Assembly: GCA_016716365.1 (NCBI GenBank)
Contig: JADJWM010000018.1
Coordinates: 1 to 64,000 of the forward strand
Length of the DNA: 64,000 bases
Origin: Chloracidobacterium sp.
GTDB lineage: Bacteria; Acidobacteriota; Blastocatellia; Pyrinomonadales; Pyrinomonadaceae
Direction of reading: 5' to 3'
The translations under genes and the position numbers were made by a program. This document shows positions 36,001 through 44,807 of the stretch, piece by piece. Below the pieces are notes generated by a model. The model saw only the letters and a list, made by a program, of their open reading frames with translations. It searched no databases and was not told where the DNA came from. Positions within the stretch are counted from its first letter, which is position 1, and every line of letters starts with the position of its first letter.

Positions 36001-36200
36001 TCCCTTTTTTCGTACGCCGCAAAAGCGGCTTCTACGATCGATCTGACACGCGCGACGTCGGCGTCCGACAAGGCTGCGACGGATGTCACGTCTGTTTGGG
36101 CCTGGCCGAATGCCAGGAATGCGGCACCCGCAATAATTAAGAAAATATTTGCGAGGCTTCGGAACTGGACGGGATCTGGCGTCACGTGGATTTGTTTCAA
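33021..36200 (-). CDS. TPR-CHAT caspase-like protease, exported
   Basis: 1,059 residues. A hydrophobic N-terminal segment (SLANIFLIIAGAAFLAFG, about residue 15-32) suggests export or anchoring. Residues about 200-560 hold tetratricopeptide repeats (for example LGNYTAAIRAAEKRL, LGYEEQAVEHLTRAKKI, SGNYAQALQYYEAAFRGF, EKYSEALEFHSKALKI). A CHAT domain follows (about 780-1055): RIVQFATHGILNN carries the catalytic His (about residue 918) and IILSACDTARGRIANGEGI the catalytic Cys (about 967); both are intact. CHAT domains are caspase/separase-like peptidases. It is the first gene of an operon with a sigma-like factor and an anti-sigma-like protein, so cleavage of a regulator is a reasonable guess. 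No CRISPR or gRAMP gene is nearby. Confidence 0.88.
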   Translation of the reverse strand: MKQIHVTPDPVQFRSLANIFLIIAGAAFLAFGQAQTDVTSVAALSDADVARVRSIVEAAFAAYEKRDIERLKLLWNVDQPASKAQLKETEKLFAASGRIAVGPVSFIRFLPSETGAVVRVRASLNSVDAASNKQGLVFDSENRLFTLTRQAASWKIIRHESVETNLANALARLKTDNERSLLIEANSDIDMHAFLLAIHETVRRTRIDENNVPLSNEILEFVLPIAQRSDDRLIYTKFLSNIGAGKTFMGDLVGAEHILKQALSQFPPVNDPALESSISLNLSVIYNNLGNYTAAIRAAEKRLSWVESVGDRDAMLSPLINISNSYGRLGDHFRQIEIQTRALGLLKELSQSAPSTAPSVRAAALLNGIANAYFSLGYEEQAVEHLTRAKKIRDDLKNPDFGILISLGNIFRRSGNYAQALQYYEAAFRGFEGASNKGGMASAVNSIGQVYLLQEKYSEALEFHSKALKIRLESKLPTNPNKLRVAYDQFLLGDLSPALTTAEAIIALPRLRDDDLGSSAAYSLAGRIYRSMGLLDKSESYLREAINIAEKRRSSLAGNENVVLPLDEGPDEHYTALTDLLIERNRVDEALAISERLQLLVLLDILINGKHDITGSMTAEERSEERRLRDEIVSLNRQISVANRQGNVDADAVKSLQAAIRKKRTQFEGLQLQILAAHPELRVKRGEMKPVDGNGSGELLRDTKSAIVKLVVAKDRAFGFLVGKDAAGKPTIKVYPISVTLKELTTKIEKYRTTLAVGDLDFQKQSRELNELLLKPAESQLAGKTNIIIVPDGPLWDLPFQALIDEKGKYLIEKAAVSYAPSLTALREMQKKAKTRQHSADAELLAFGNPIVGKETKERVQRVFMSEKLEPLPEAERLVKELGVMYGPKRSKIFVGPEAREETAKKESPNYRIVQFATHGILNNVSPMYSHLVFAQNEKNPNEDGLLEAWELKDLDLKADMIILSACDTARGRIANGEGIIGMTWASFIAGAPTTVATQWKVESSSTTELMLEFHRQLLAKRKVSKAEALRRASLKVMKMPKYRHPSYWAGFVIVGDAS

Positions 36201-36386
36201 AAATAACCTCGAACGTATCAGCTAAGCCAAACGCAATCGACCAAAAAAACAAGACGTTTAAGGATGGAGTATATCCCTTTTCGACTGCTTGTAAAGAAAG
36301 TTTTTTCACGATAAGTCAATATGCCGTCCGTTTTCTCATCTTCAACTGGTGACACAAAGAAAACCGCACCGAACAGGAGTTTGAGA

Positions 36387-37736
36387 ATGTACAGAACGTC
36401 CGGCATATTATTGACGCTTATCGCCATCACCGTAGTCACGTTGGCAAAAAACTCTTATTCGCAGACGTGTCCAGGCTCGCCCGGCTGTATCGATCCGACT
36501 TTCGGAATCGGCGGCACGGTCGTTACCAGTCCGCCTGCCGCATTGGTCACTAATAATGTCGCGCGAGACATGGTGATCCAAGCCGACGGCAAGATCGTCG
36601 TGCTTGTCGGAGCAAAAGACTTGGACAATACATTTAGCGGCGTCCTTGTACGGTTTACGGCGGATGGCAGCATCGACGCAGCTTTTGGCAACGGGGGATT
36701 TGCATATCTTGCTTGGGGCACTCCTAATTATTGCCTGCCGCAGAAATTGGCGATCCAAATGGTCAGCGGCGAACAGTATTTTGTCGTCGTTGGTGCGGGT
36801 GGCTGCGGTGTTGCTCCCGGCGTCCGGGTTGAGCGGTTCACACAATGGGGCCTACGCGACTCATCATTTGGCAACGGTGGGGTAACAACAATAAATGCTG
36901 TGTGGAATCCGCAAGATTATTCAATTGCCATTCAAAGCGATCAAAAGATCCTGCTTGCCGGAGGAGCGAATCCAATGGTTCGATTAAAAGCGAATGGCAC
37001 GGCGGACACGTCATTTGGCCCCAATGGCATCTCTAAAACGAATTCCGGGATCAGGATCAAAGAACTTCAAGTGCTCTCGAACGGAAAGTTCGTCGCCGGC
37101 GGATATGCCTCGAACGGGGCGAATAATGACTTCGCAGCGGTCAGATTCAACTCAAACGGTTCGCTTGATAAAACGTTTGGCTCGCGTGGAAAAACATTGG
37201 TCGATTTTGGTGGTGGAAATGACATCGTTCTTGGTATCGCCGTTGACGCTTCGGGAAAGATGCTTCTCGCCGGACACGCCGCCTATCCAAACTCCACGCC
37301 CGCCGGAGCCGGGTTCGATGCTGCAATGATCCGACTAAAGTCAGACGGTAAGATCGATACGACATTCGGAACTGGCGGCAGGGTACTTCGCTTGAACAAC
37401 GACGAATCAACGGACTATTTTTCATCTGTGTCCGTTCAGTCAAACGGCAAGATCGTGTTGGCCGGCCAACGTTCGCTGCCAATTGATCCTAACAACTCCG
37501 AGATTCTCACCGCTCGTTATAAATCGAACGGAACGCTTGACACGACCTTTCAGCTCAACGGATGGAACACTACCGATATTTATGGGTCGACCGATTCGGT
37601 AGCAAAGGGCCGCCTTCGGATCGATCCAAGCTGTAGTTGTGAAAAATTCGTGATAGCGGGTCATACGCTAACCGAGCCTTATACAGGATTGTATATGAAT
37701 CCGCGATACCTTTTCGGCATTCGATTCATGCTCTAG
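36387..37736 (+). CDS. secreted delta-60 repeat protein
   Basis: 449 residues from ATG 36387, behind CAGGAGTTTGAG. A signal peptide (GILLTLIAITVVTLAKNSYS) is followed by six to seven copies of a repeat of about 55 residues of the form R...G.(L/I)D.(T/S)FG.(N/G)G... I.(S/A)(N/D)GKI(V/L)(L/V)AG, which is the delta-60 repeat of TIGR02608, thought to form a beta-propeller. Examples are GSIDAAFGNGG, GLRDSSFGNGG, GTADTSFGPNG, GSLDKTFGSRG, GKIDTTFGTGG and GTLDTTFQLNG. No C-terminal FG-GAP module is attached, unlike the next gene. Its partners are unknown; the protein is extracellular or on the surface. Confidence 0.85.
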   Translation: MYRTSGILLTLIAITVVTLAKNSYSQTCPGSPGCIDPTFGIGGTVVTSPPAALVTNNVARDMVIQADGKIVVLVGAKDLDNTFSGVLVRFTADGSIDAAFGNGGFAYLAWGTPNYCLPQKLAIQMVSGEQYFVVVGAGGCGVAPGVRVERFTQWGLRDSSFGNGGVTTINAVWNPQDYSIAIQSDQKILLAGGANPMVRLKANGTADTSFGPNGISKTNSGIRIKELQVLSNGKFVAGGYASNGANNDFAAVRFNSNGSLDKTFGSRGKTLVDFGGGNDIVLGIAVDASGKMLLAGHAAYPNSTPAGAGFDAAMIRLKSDGKIDTTFGTGGRVLRLNNDESTDYFSSVSVQSNGKIVLAGQRSLPIDPNNSEILTARYKSNGTLDTTFQLNGWNTTDIYGSTDSVAKGRLRIDPSCSCEKFVIAGHTLTEPYTGLYMNPRYLFGIRFML

Positions 37737-37794
37737 GCCCGTCACTTCTGCTGTTCAAGGTCTGGTGGAAGCAACTTCAATACGGAGCAACAAA

Positions 37795-39801
37795 ATGAAT
37801 CGACTGTTTTTGACAACTATTTTGAAGATGGTTCTGCTATCTGCCGGGATATTCGGCCTGTTTGTTGAACCCGACTTTGATCCGATGGCGGCGGGCAACC
37901 CTCGTTTCACTTCCAAAGCGGCAGCAACCGAAGTGTGCGGTTCTCTTAACTTCACCGAAACGGCGTTTGCCGCAGGAAGCGATATTCAATATGTTTCGAC
38001 CGGCGATTTCAATCTTGATGGTAAACCCGATCTGGTAACTGCCAACCGAATGCCGAGCAATATTTCGATCTTGCTCGGCGACGGCAATGGAAGTTTTGGC
38101 ATTCCCTCGAACTTTACGGGCGGTACACGCCCAGTTGCTGTAGCTGTAGGTGACTTCAACCTGGATGGTAAACCCGACGTCGCGACCGCTAACTCTATAT
38201 CCGGAGATATTTCGGTGCTTCTTGGTGATGGTGGCGGAGGATTTGGGCCCGCAACGAATTTCACCGCGGGTAGCTCTCCAAATTCAGTGGCGGTGAGTGA
38301 TTTCAACCTTGACGGCAAACCCGACCTAACGGTGAGTGCCAATTCCGGCAGTCTTCGGGTATTGCTCGGCGACGGTATGGGACAATTCGGCACGGTTTAT
38401 ACAGTCGGCGCCGGCGGCAAACCTAAGACAGGTGATTTCAACTTAGATGGCAAACCTGATCTCGTGGGTACGAAGACCGGGAATAATGTCACCATATTGT
38501 TGGGCGATGGCGCAGGAGGATTCGGGGGTTTTGCCGATTTCCCCGTCGGAGCCGCCCCGCAAGAAGTAGCGATCAGTGACCTGGATCATGACGGCAACCC
38601 GGACCTCGCGGTGGCTAACTTCACATCCGGCGATATTTCGGTGCTTCTGGGTAACGGTGCCGGAGGATTTGGAACTGCAACACATTTCAGTGCCGGCGGT
38701 TTTTATAGATCAGTGGCAGTGGGTGACTTCAATCTTGACGATAAACCTGACGTTGCTGCCGGCGGCGGAGCACACATATTGCTAGGTGATGGTAAAGGCG
38801 GTCTTGGAGTCGCGATTCCATTTGGCACCGGAGGGCTTTCTGCCATAGTGGGCGATTTCAACATTGATGGCCGGATGGACGTGGCTGCGGTTAATGGCGG
38901 CACAAACATATTTGTCATGCTAAATACTTGCGTCGCTGCTGGGACACCAACCCCCACGCCGACGCCTACGTCTGGAAACGAAACCCTGTTTGATTACGAC
39001 GGCGATGGGCGGAGCGATCTTTCGGTGAGGCGGCCAGGGAATAACGTGTGGTACTTGCAGCGGGGGACGGCCGGGTATACCGCTCAGGAGTTTGGGGTGG
39101 CTGGCGACCGGATGGTGCCCGCGGATTATGACGGCGACGGGAAGACCGATGTAGCCGTGTTCAGGCCTTCAAACGGAACTTGGTATGTCTTCATGTCACA
39201 GTCGCAAACGTTCCAGACTTTTGGATGGGGCGTAGACGGCGATGTGCCCGTTCCGTCCGACCGCGATAATGACGGCAAGGCAGATCTCGTCATCTACCGC
39301 GAGTCAAATAATACGTGGTACACACGGTTTGCGAACGCCACCTTCCATACTTTCCAGTTCGGCGTCGCTGGCGACAAGCCAATGCAGGGTGATTTTGATG
39401 GGGACGGGATCGGCGATGTGGCCTTGTTCCGGCCGTCAAACAACAATTGGTACCTGCTGAAATCTTCGCTCGGGTACTTTGTCCAGACATGGGGCCAGGC
39501 GGGCGATATTCCGCTGACCGGCGACTTCGATGGTGATGGAGCGACCGATCAGGCTGTGTTCAGGCCTTCGACGGGTCAATGGTTTCTCTCACGCACGACC
39601 CTGGGTTTTAACTCCCAAACCTGGGGCCAGAACGGCGATATCCCGGTAGCGGCCGATTACGACGGTGACGGCCGCACCGACGTCGCCGTATTCCGTCCAT
39701 CAAACGGGACGTGGTACATCGTCAACTCGACGGCCGGGATCCTCGTTCTCCCGTTCGGCCTGGACGGTGACATCCCAACGCAGAGTTCTTATATCTATTA
39801 G
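37795..39801 (+). CDS. secreted FG-GAP/VCBS repeat protein
   Basis: 668 residues from ATG 37795; GGAG lies 10 to 13 bases upstream. After a signal helix (LTTILKMVLLSAGIFGLFV) come about eight blades with GDFNLDGKPDLV and ILLGDG(A/N)GGFG, the N-terminal propeller (residues 70-380). A short PTPTPTPTSG linker leads to the C-terminal propeller of six to seven DYDGDGKTDVAVFRPSNGTWY blades (residues 400-668). That C-terminal half is about 85 percent identical by eye to the end of the gene at 41349. Calcium-binding D-x-D-x-DG loops are intact in most blades. A surface adhesin or matrix role is possible; nothing specific is shown. Confidence 0.85.
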   Translation: MNRLFLTTILKMVLLSAGIFGLFVEPDFDPMAAGNPRFTSKAAATEVCGSLNFTETAFAAGSDIQYVSTGDFNLDGKPDLVTANRMPSNISILLGDGNGSFGIPSNFTGGTRPVAVAVGDFNLDGKPDVATANSISGDISVLLGDGGGGFGPATNFTAGSSPNSVAVSDFNLDGKPDLTVSANSGSLRVLLGDGMGQFGTVYTVGAGGKPKTGDFNLDGKPDLVGTKTGNNVTILLGDGAGGFGGFADFPVGAAPQEVAISDLDHDGNPDLAVANFTSGDISVLLGNGAGGFGTATHFSAGGFYRSVAVGDFNLDDKPDVAAGGGAHILLGDGKGGLGVAIPFGTGGLSAIVGDFNIDGRMDVAAVNGGTNIFVMLNTCVAAGTPTPTPTPTSGNETLFDYDGDGRSDLSVRRPGNNVWYLQRGTAGYTAQEFGVAGDRMVPADYDGDGKTDVAVFRPSNGTWYVFMSQSQTFQTFGWGVDGDVPVPSDRDNDGKADLVIYRESNNTWYTRFANATFHTFQFGVAGDKPMQGDFDGDGIGDVALFRPSNNNWYLLKSSLGYFVQTWGQAGDIPLTGDFDGDGATDQAVFRPSTGQWFLSRTTLGFNSQTWGQNGDIPVAADYDGDGRTDVAVFRPSNGTWYIVNSTAGILVLPFGLDGDIPTQSSYIY

Positions 39802-40057
39802 TGAAGTGTGCCCTCAATCCGAAGGAACAGTTGCCGGGCCGCTTTCCAACTCTCGCCTCCGGCTCGCCCGCGTCTTTGTGATCTGCTCCCCACTTCCGGT
39901 CGTCCCCATGTCCGGTCCCTGGTCCTATCACGCCAATATTAGATCTCTTACGATCGCCGCTGGTTCAACCCGGCCGAATCTGCCGCACCGATGCTCGGAT
40001 CGGGAACGGTTCGGCCGGTTGCTTCTGAACGCTCAGGGGATTATTATCCATTTACTC

Positions 40058-40076
40058 AAAACGCAACGAGCGTTTT
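40058..40076 (+). promoter_or_regulatory. possible operator upstream of the CI-like repressor
   Basis: AAAACGC (40058-40064) and GCGTTTT (40070-40076) form a perfect 7-bp dyad with a 5-base centre. It lies 8 bases before the ATG at 40085. AAACGCAAC within it recurs at 40712 before the metallopeptidase gene, so one regulator may bind both. Confidence 0.5.
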
Positions 40077-40084
40077 ATTTTCTG

Positions 40085-40630
40085 ATGTCCGCAGAATTTA
40101 CCGAGAGACTGAAGATCGCATTCGATCATGCAAAGATGGCGGATATTGCCCGCCGGCTCGACCTGCCTCACGCGACGATCCGTAATTATTTTCGCGGCCG
40201 GATGCCCGCCCCCGAGGTTCTGATCAAGATAGCGAATGAAACACATGTATCGCTCAACTGGCTTCTCACCGGTTCCGGTGAGATGTTTGCTCCCGAAGCT
40301 CGCCGCCAGCCGCTCGACGAGATCCTTGAGGACCGCGTAACCGAGATAGTCCGGCGCGTCCTGGCAGAACGGCAAATAGACCACGCCGAGGACCTCGGTT
40401 CGATCGACGCCCCCCCGAAATTCGATGTCGAATCGGCCGTGCTCCGATATGACGATCCCGAAAAGGTAATGAGCGAGTGGTTCCTTCATGAAGGCCGCGA
40501 GTATCCAGCCGATTTCGGTGTAGTCTTTTTCAGGGGATGGGGCAGCTTCACCTTCCAGGAAAGGCTGGACGCGGTGCGAGACGCAAAAAAGGTTCTGGAC
40601 CGCACGCTGAGGGCGATGGAACCGAAGTAG
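40085..40630 (+). CDS. CI-like repressor (Bac_CI type helix-turn-helix)
   Basis: 181 residues from ATG 40085. ERLKIAFDHAKMADIARRLDLPHATIRNYFRGRMPAPEVLIKIANETHVSLNWLLTGSGEMF is the phage CI/XRE helix-turn-helix domain with its following LNWLLTG segment. The rest has no LexA/CI peptidase Ser-Lys pair that I can see, so cleavage would have to be done by another protein. The next gene encodes an ImmA/IrrE-like metallopeptidase, the usual partner that cleaves such repressors. The frame extends upstream of 40085 but that part looks like non-coding sequence. Confidence 0.8.
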   Translation: MSAEFTERLKIAFDHAKMADIARRLDLPHATIRNYFRGRMPAPEVLIKIANETHVSLNWLLTGSGEMFAPEARRQPLDEILEDRVTEIVRRVLAERQIDHAEDLGSIDAPPKFDVESAVLRYDDPEKVMSEWFLHEGREYPADFGVVFFRGWGSFTFQERLDAVRDAKKVLDRTLRAMEPK

Positions 40631-40700
40631 GCGCGGGCCCCGAAACCGGCCAGTATCTTGGTGACCAAAAGCGACATTGACCTGTGTTGCATCTGTGCTA

Positions 40701-40723
40701 TTCTGTAACAGAAACGCAACAGC
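40701..40723 (+). promoter_or_regulatory. possible operator/promoter element before the ImmA-like gene
   Basis: TTCTGTAACAGAA (40701-40713) is a perfect 13-bp palindrome overlapping GAAACGCAACAGC (40711-40723). The AAACGCAAC core is shared with the dyad at 40058. Confidence 0.5.
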
Positions 40724-40738
40724 CGCGTCTCCCAACCA

Positions 40739-41188
40739 ATGAACCTGCTGGTAAAACGGATCGAAAAGCTGCATAGCCGCTGGAATGTCTCGGCGCTTAC
40801 CGCGGAAGATCTGTACAAGTTGTGCTCGGACCATGATATTGAAGTGCTCGAGGTACCGCTTCGCATTGACGGCTTCTACTATTCGGTTATGGGCAGGCAT
40901 TTCATCGCGGTGAATTCCTCGCTCGAGCCGCGGCGAAAATTATTCGTCCTTTTTCATGAATTTGCCCATTTCATGTTCCACGCACCGACCGGTTCGCCGT
41001 CGGCCCGGTTTCACGGGATCGGCCGCAGGTGCCGAAAGGAACGCGAGGCGGACATGTTCGCCCTCTGCGCGCTGATCCCCAAACCAATGCTCGAATCTCG
41101 CTCGGCCGCCGATCTGATCGACGGAGAAGGATTCCCTGAGTCGATGGTGTTGGATCGATCGGAGCTTTTCAAAACGCACGGCATCTGA
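40739..41188 (+). CDS. ImmA/IrrE-family zinc metallopeptidase
   Basis: 149 residues from ATG 40739, which lacks a clear ribosome-binding site and may be leaderless. LFHEFAHFMFH (about residue 73-83) is the HExxH zinc site, with the third ligand probably the Glu of KEREADMFALCALIP (about 104), the usual COG2856 layout. ImmA-type enzymes cleave the repressor of their own mobile element, and IrrE/PprI cleave stress repressors. Together with the adjacent CI-like gene it forms a repressor-protease switch. Whether the targets are phage genes or host stress genes is unknown. Confidence 0.85.
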   Translation: MNLLVKRIEKLHSRWNVSALTAEDLYKLCSDHDIEVLEVPLRIDGFYYSVMGRHFIAVNSSLEPRRKLFVLFHEFAHFMFHAPTGSPSARFHGIGRRCRKEREADMFALCALIPKPMLESRSAADLIDGEGFPESMVLDRSELFKTHGI

Positions 41189-41348
41189 AGCGGAGGTCTG
41201 GAGATACCGGGATGCGTCTTGACATAATTGTCTGGAATTCTGTTTGCAAAACCGAATATAATGACAGATCGTTTCTCTGGGCTTCTCCAAAGAGAAGTTC
41301 GCCTGACGTCAACCATTGCAAAATTCGATCGGTCCGGAGGCCCCATCT

Positions 41349-44300
41349 GTGGGAACTTTACGCTTAATTCTCCTTTTCCTCTCTGCTGCGATTATTTTTG
41401 CGGCCTTAGGTTGGTGGTTCATTTCGGCGGATATCCGCCTCGGGAAGATCTTTGACGAGACGGAGCCGGACATGCCGCCGGTCAAGTCGCTGATCGATAA
41501 AGCGGAATATTTCCGCCTAAGGAACGAGCAGATCGCGATGTGGCGCGGACTAGACACCGCTGAGCAGGGCTCTCGCTCAAGTGCGATCCGCGACATGGAA
41601 CGCGGCGAACGCGAGCGGGACCGAAAACGAGCGGAGCGTAACGAAAGGCCGACGGCGGTCGACCGCTGGCATTTCCTGGGGCCGGCCCCGATACCGGTAA
41701 ATGCGTCGACGTCATACAGCGGACGCACCGTTGCCCTCGCGGTCCACCCGACGAATCCCGACATCGTTTACGCGGGTGCGGCCCAGGGCGGTGTTTACCG
41801 CTCGCTGAACGGGGGTGCAAGCTGGACGCCGCTTCTGGACGATGCCTTGACACTTTCGATCGGGTCGATCGCGATCGCTCCATCGGATCCATCCACGATA
41901 TTCGTCGGGACCGGCGAAACATCGTTCTCTGCCGACAGTTTTTTCGGGGTCGGCATTTATCGAATAACGAATGCGGATACCAACCCGGTTATTGCGGGTC
42001 CGTTAAATAAGAATGCGATCGGTGCCGATGTTTTTACCGGAAGGGGCATTAGCGAAATCCTCGTTCATCCGACGGACCCGAATCGCCTGATCGTGACAAC
42101 CGCCCGGGGGATTGCCGGGATAGGGGGAAACACCACCGGGGCCACTCTGCCGAATGCCGGGGTCTTCAGGACGACGAATGCGATGGCGGCGGATCCCGTA
42201 TTTGAAAAACTTGCGATCCAGGGAACGCTTTCGGCAGATCGGTCGATCGCCGATGCGGCAGCAGATCCAACAGATCCTAACCGCGTCGTCATTTCCGTTA
42301 TTGGAAGCGGCAGCGACGGCGGGATCTACCTGACCACGAACGCATATGATCCGGTGCCGTCATTCAACCGCTCGCTTGCGACCAATGACGGCAATTCCCA
42401 AGGGAGGACGGAGTTTGCTGTTCACCGTGAAAAGGACGAATTGACCATTTTTGCCGCGTCGGGGGGAGCCGGCGGCACATTGTATCGTTCGAGCGATGGC
42501 GGGAGTTCGTTCGTCCCGTCGAGTGGAGGCAGCGGATTCTGCAACCCGCAGTGTTTTTACGATATCGCGATCGCCATTGATCCGAATGACCGCGACAAGG
42601 TGTATCTTGGCGGATCTCCGGCCCTTGTTTTCGGACGTTCATTAAACGGCGGGACGAGCTTCATCAACAATTCTTCGAATCTCCACGTCGACACGCATGC
42701 GTTTGCGGTCGCTCCCTCAAACCCAGACCGGGTCTACTTTGCCAGCGATGGGGGCGTATGGAGGACGGATAACATCAATGCCGATCCGATCAATTGGATA
42801 TCGCTGAATAACAGCTCCTACAGCGCGACCCAGTTCCAGGGGATCTCGCTACACCCGGTTGACCGCAACTATACACTTGGCGGGACGCAGGACAACGGCA
42901 CCCAATTCCTTGCCCCGGACGGCGTGACATGGGTCCGTTCGGACGGCGGCGACGGCGGGTTTTCGGTGATCGACCAGAATTCGGAGACACCGAACGATGT
43001 GGTCGCGTACCATACCTATTTCAGCCAAACAAATACGCAGGTCGGGTACATGAGGGCGACCACGACGGAATCGAACGGAGATCCGCGTTGGACCTCTTTC
43101 CGCGGCTGCATCAATGGAAACTCCAATAACGGCATCAACTGCAGCGACAACGTTCTTTTCTATGCCCCCCTGGTGCATGGCCCGGGCGATCCGTCGACGG
43201 TCTATTACGGAACGACCCGGCTTTACCGATCGGCCGATACAGGGACGACGGTGACCGACGTAAGCGGCGTGCTGCCCGCGAGGATAAGTGCTATTGCGAT
43301 CTCGGCGCAGGACGATAACGTGAGGCTGGTCGGTACGACGGCCGGCACGATCTGGCTTTCAACCGCTCCCGGTTCGACGACGATGACGAACATAACGGGG
43401 CCGATACCGTCGCGATATGTGGGCCGCGTCGCGATCGATCCGACAAATGCAAATGTTGCGTATGTCGGGCTTAACGGATTCGGGCTCGCCCCGGGCCAGC
43501 ATGTTTGGAAAACGACCAACCTGCTCTCGGGGGCTCCGGTCTGGACCGTCGCGGGCATCGGCATTCCGGACGTTCCCGTGAATACTTTGGCGATCGATCC
43601 GGCCAACACCAACGTTCTTTTTGCCGGGACGGATATCGGAGTATTCCGGTCGGCCGACGGAGGTTTAAGCTGGGAGCCCTTCAGCGATGGCTTGCCTAGG
43701 GTCGCCGTGTTTGGGATGGAGTTTCATAAGACGCAGCGGTTGCTGCGTATTTCAACCCATGGCCGCGGGATCTTCGAATACGATTTCGCGGCCGAACCGA
43801 CGCCTTTCGATTATGACGGTGACCGCAAGGCAGACCTGTCTGTCGTGAGGCCGTCGAATAATGTCTGGTATTTGCTGCGGGGCACCGCCGGCTACACGGC
43901 AATGCAGTTCGGCGAGACAGGCGATCGAATGGTCCCGGCGGATTATGATGGTGATGGGAAGACTGATGTCGCTGTGTTTCGGCCATCGACGGGAACATGG
44001 TTCGTTTTTATGTCGGAGTCGCAGACATTCCAGAGTTTCGGGTGGGGGCAGAATGGAGATATGCCCGTGCCGACCGATCGCGACAATGATGGCAAAGCGG
44101 ATCTTGTCATCTATCGGGAATCAAATAATACGTGGTACACCCGCTTCGCGAATGCGACGTTTAATCAGTTCCAATTTGGCGTGGCCGGCGACAAGCCGAT
44201 GCTCGGCGACTTTGACGGGGATGGCATCGGCGATGTTGCGCTGTTCCGGCCGTCTAACAATAATTGGTACCTACTCAAATCCTCGCTCGGGTACTTTGTC

Positions 44301-44618
44301 CAAACCTGGGGCCAGCCGGGCGATATTCCTTTGACAGGGGATTTCGACGGTGACGGAGCGACCGATCAGGCCGTCTTCAGGCCTTCGACCGGCCAATGGT
44401 ATCTTTCGCAGACGACGGCAGGGTTCTCGTCACAGACCTGGGGACTGGCGACCGATATCCCCGTCGCCGCGGATTATGACGGGGACGGCCGCACTGACGT
44501 CGCGGTATTCCGTCCGTCAAACGGAACCTGGTACATCGTAAATTCGTCAACGGGCATCCTCGTCCTGCCGTTCGGCGAGGACGGGGATATCCCGACCCAG
44601 GCGGCGTTTATTAATTGA
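41349..44618 (+). CDS. membrane-anchored BNR / sortilin-like propeller protein with C-terminal FG-GAP module
   Basis: 1,089 residues from GTG 41349, chosen because CGGAGG at 41335-41340 lies eight bases upstream; a TTG at 41316 is the first start of the frame. An N-terminal helix (LRLILLFLSAAIIFAALGWWFI) anchors or exports it. Residues 100-800 hold many Asp-box/BNR repeats (GGVYRSLNGGASWTPL, TIFVGTGETSF, GTLYRSSDGGSSFVPS, GVFRSADGGLSWEPFSDGLP), as in sortilin-like VPS10 and xyloglucanase propellers. The last 270 residues are a DYDGDGKTDVAVFRPS propeller nearly the same as in the gene at 37795. Sequence alone gives no enzyme motif. It is probably a large surface protein. Confidence 0.85.
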   Translation: MGTLRLILLFLSAAIIFAALGWWFISADIRLGKIFDETEPDMPPVKSLIDKAEYFRLRNEQIAMWRGLDTAEQGSRSSAIRDMERGERERDRKRAERNERPTAVDRWHFLGPAPIPVNASTSYSGRTVALAVHPTNPDIVYAGAAQGGVYRSLNGGASWTPLLDDALTLSIGSIAIAPSDPSTIFVGTGETSFSADSFFGVGIYRITNADTNPVIAGPLNKNAIGADVFTGRGISEILVHPTDPNRLIVTTARGIAGIGGNTTGATLPNAGVFRTTNAMAADPVFEKLAIQGTLSADRSIADAAADPTDPNRVVISVIGSGSDGGIYLTTNAYDPVPSFNRSLATNDGNSQGRTEFAVHREKDELTIFAASGGAGGTLYRSSDGGSSFVPSSGGSGFCNPQCFYDIAIAIDPNDRDKVYLGGSPALVFGRSLNGGTSFINNSSNLHVDTHAFAVAPSNPDRVYFASDGGVWRTDNINADPINWISLNNSSYSATQFQGISLHPVDRNYTLGGTQDNGTQFLAPDGVTWVRSDGGDGGFSVIDQNSETPNDVVAYHTYFSQTNTQVGYMRATTTESNGDPRWTSFRGCINGNSNNGINCSDNVLFYAPLVHGPGDPSTVYYGTTRLYRSADTGTTVTDVSGVLPARISAIAISAQDDNVRLVGTTAGTIWLSTAPGSTTMTNITGPIPSRYVGRVAIDPTNANVAYVGLNGFGLAPGQHVWKTTNLLSGAPVWTVAGIGIPDVPVNTLAIDPANTNVLFAGTDIGVFRSADGGLSWEPFSDGLPRVAVFGMEFHKTQRLLRISTHGRGIFEYDFAAEPTPFDYDGDRKADLSVVRPSNNVWYLLRGTAGYTAMQFGETGDRMVPADYDGDGKTDVAVFRPSTGTWFVFMSESQTFQSFGWGQNGDMPVPTDRDNDGKADLVIYRESNNTWYTRFANATFNQFQFGVAGDKPMLGDFDGDGIGDVALFRPSNNNWYLLKSSLGYFVQTWGQPGDIPLTGDFDGDGATDQAVFRPSTGQWYLSQTTAGFSSQTWGLATDIPVAADYDGDGRTDVAVFRPSNGTWYIVNSSTGILVLPFGEDGDIPTQAAFIN

Positions 44619-44641
44619 ATCTCGTTCTTGCTCATCCCAGT

Positions 44642-44674
44642 CGCTCGCATTGAGGCCCGGCCTCAATGCGAGCG
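44642..44674. repeat. 33-base palindrome after the BNR gene
   Basis: CGCTCGCATTGAGGCC (44642-44657) and its exact reverse complement (44659-44674) are separated by one base. There is no T run, so it could be a weak terminator or an old repeat element. It lies 24 bases after the stop codon. Confidence 0.6.
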
Positions 44675-44807
44675 CTCTTAGCTCGCGGTGGCAAGCCCGG
44701 CATGGGCGGGCCGGAAGTTCCCGCCGTACCCGTCCGCTCACGCAGACGGTACTGACAGGGAACCAGGTTCCAAATTTCAGATTCCTGATTCCAAATTCCG
44801 AAGAACC

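Noticed and set aside
33021..36200. CHAT protein as a CRISPR-associated Craspase partner
   Set aside because: No gRAMP, cas gene or repeat array nearby; the neighbours are a sigma-like and an anti-sigma-like gene.
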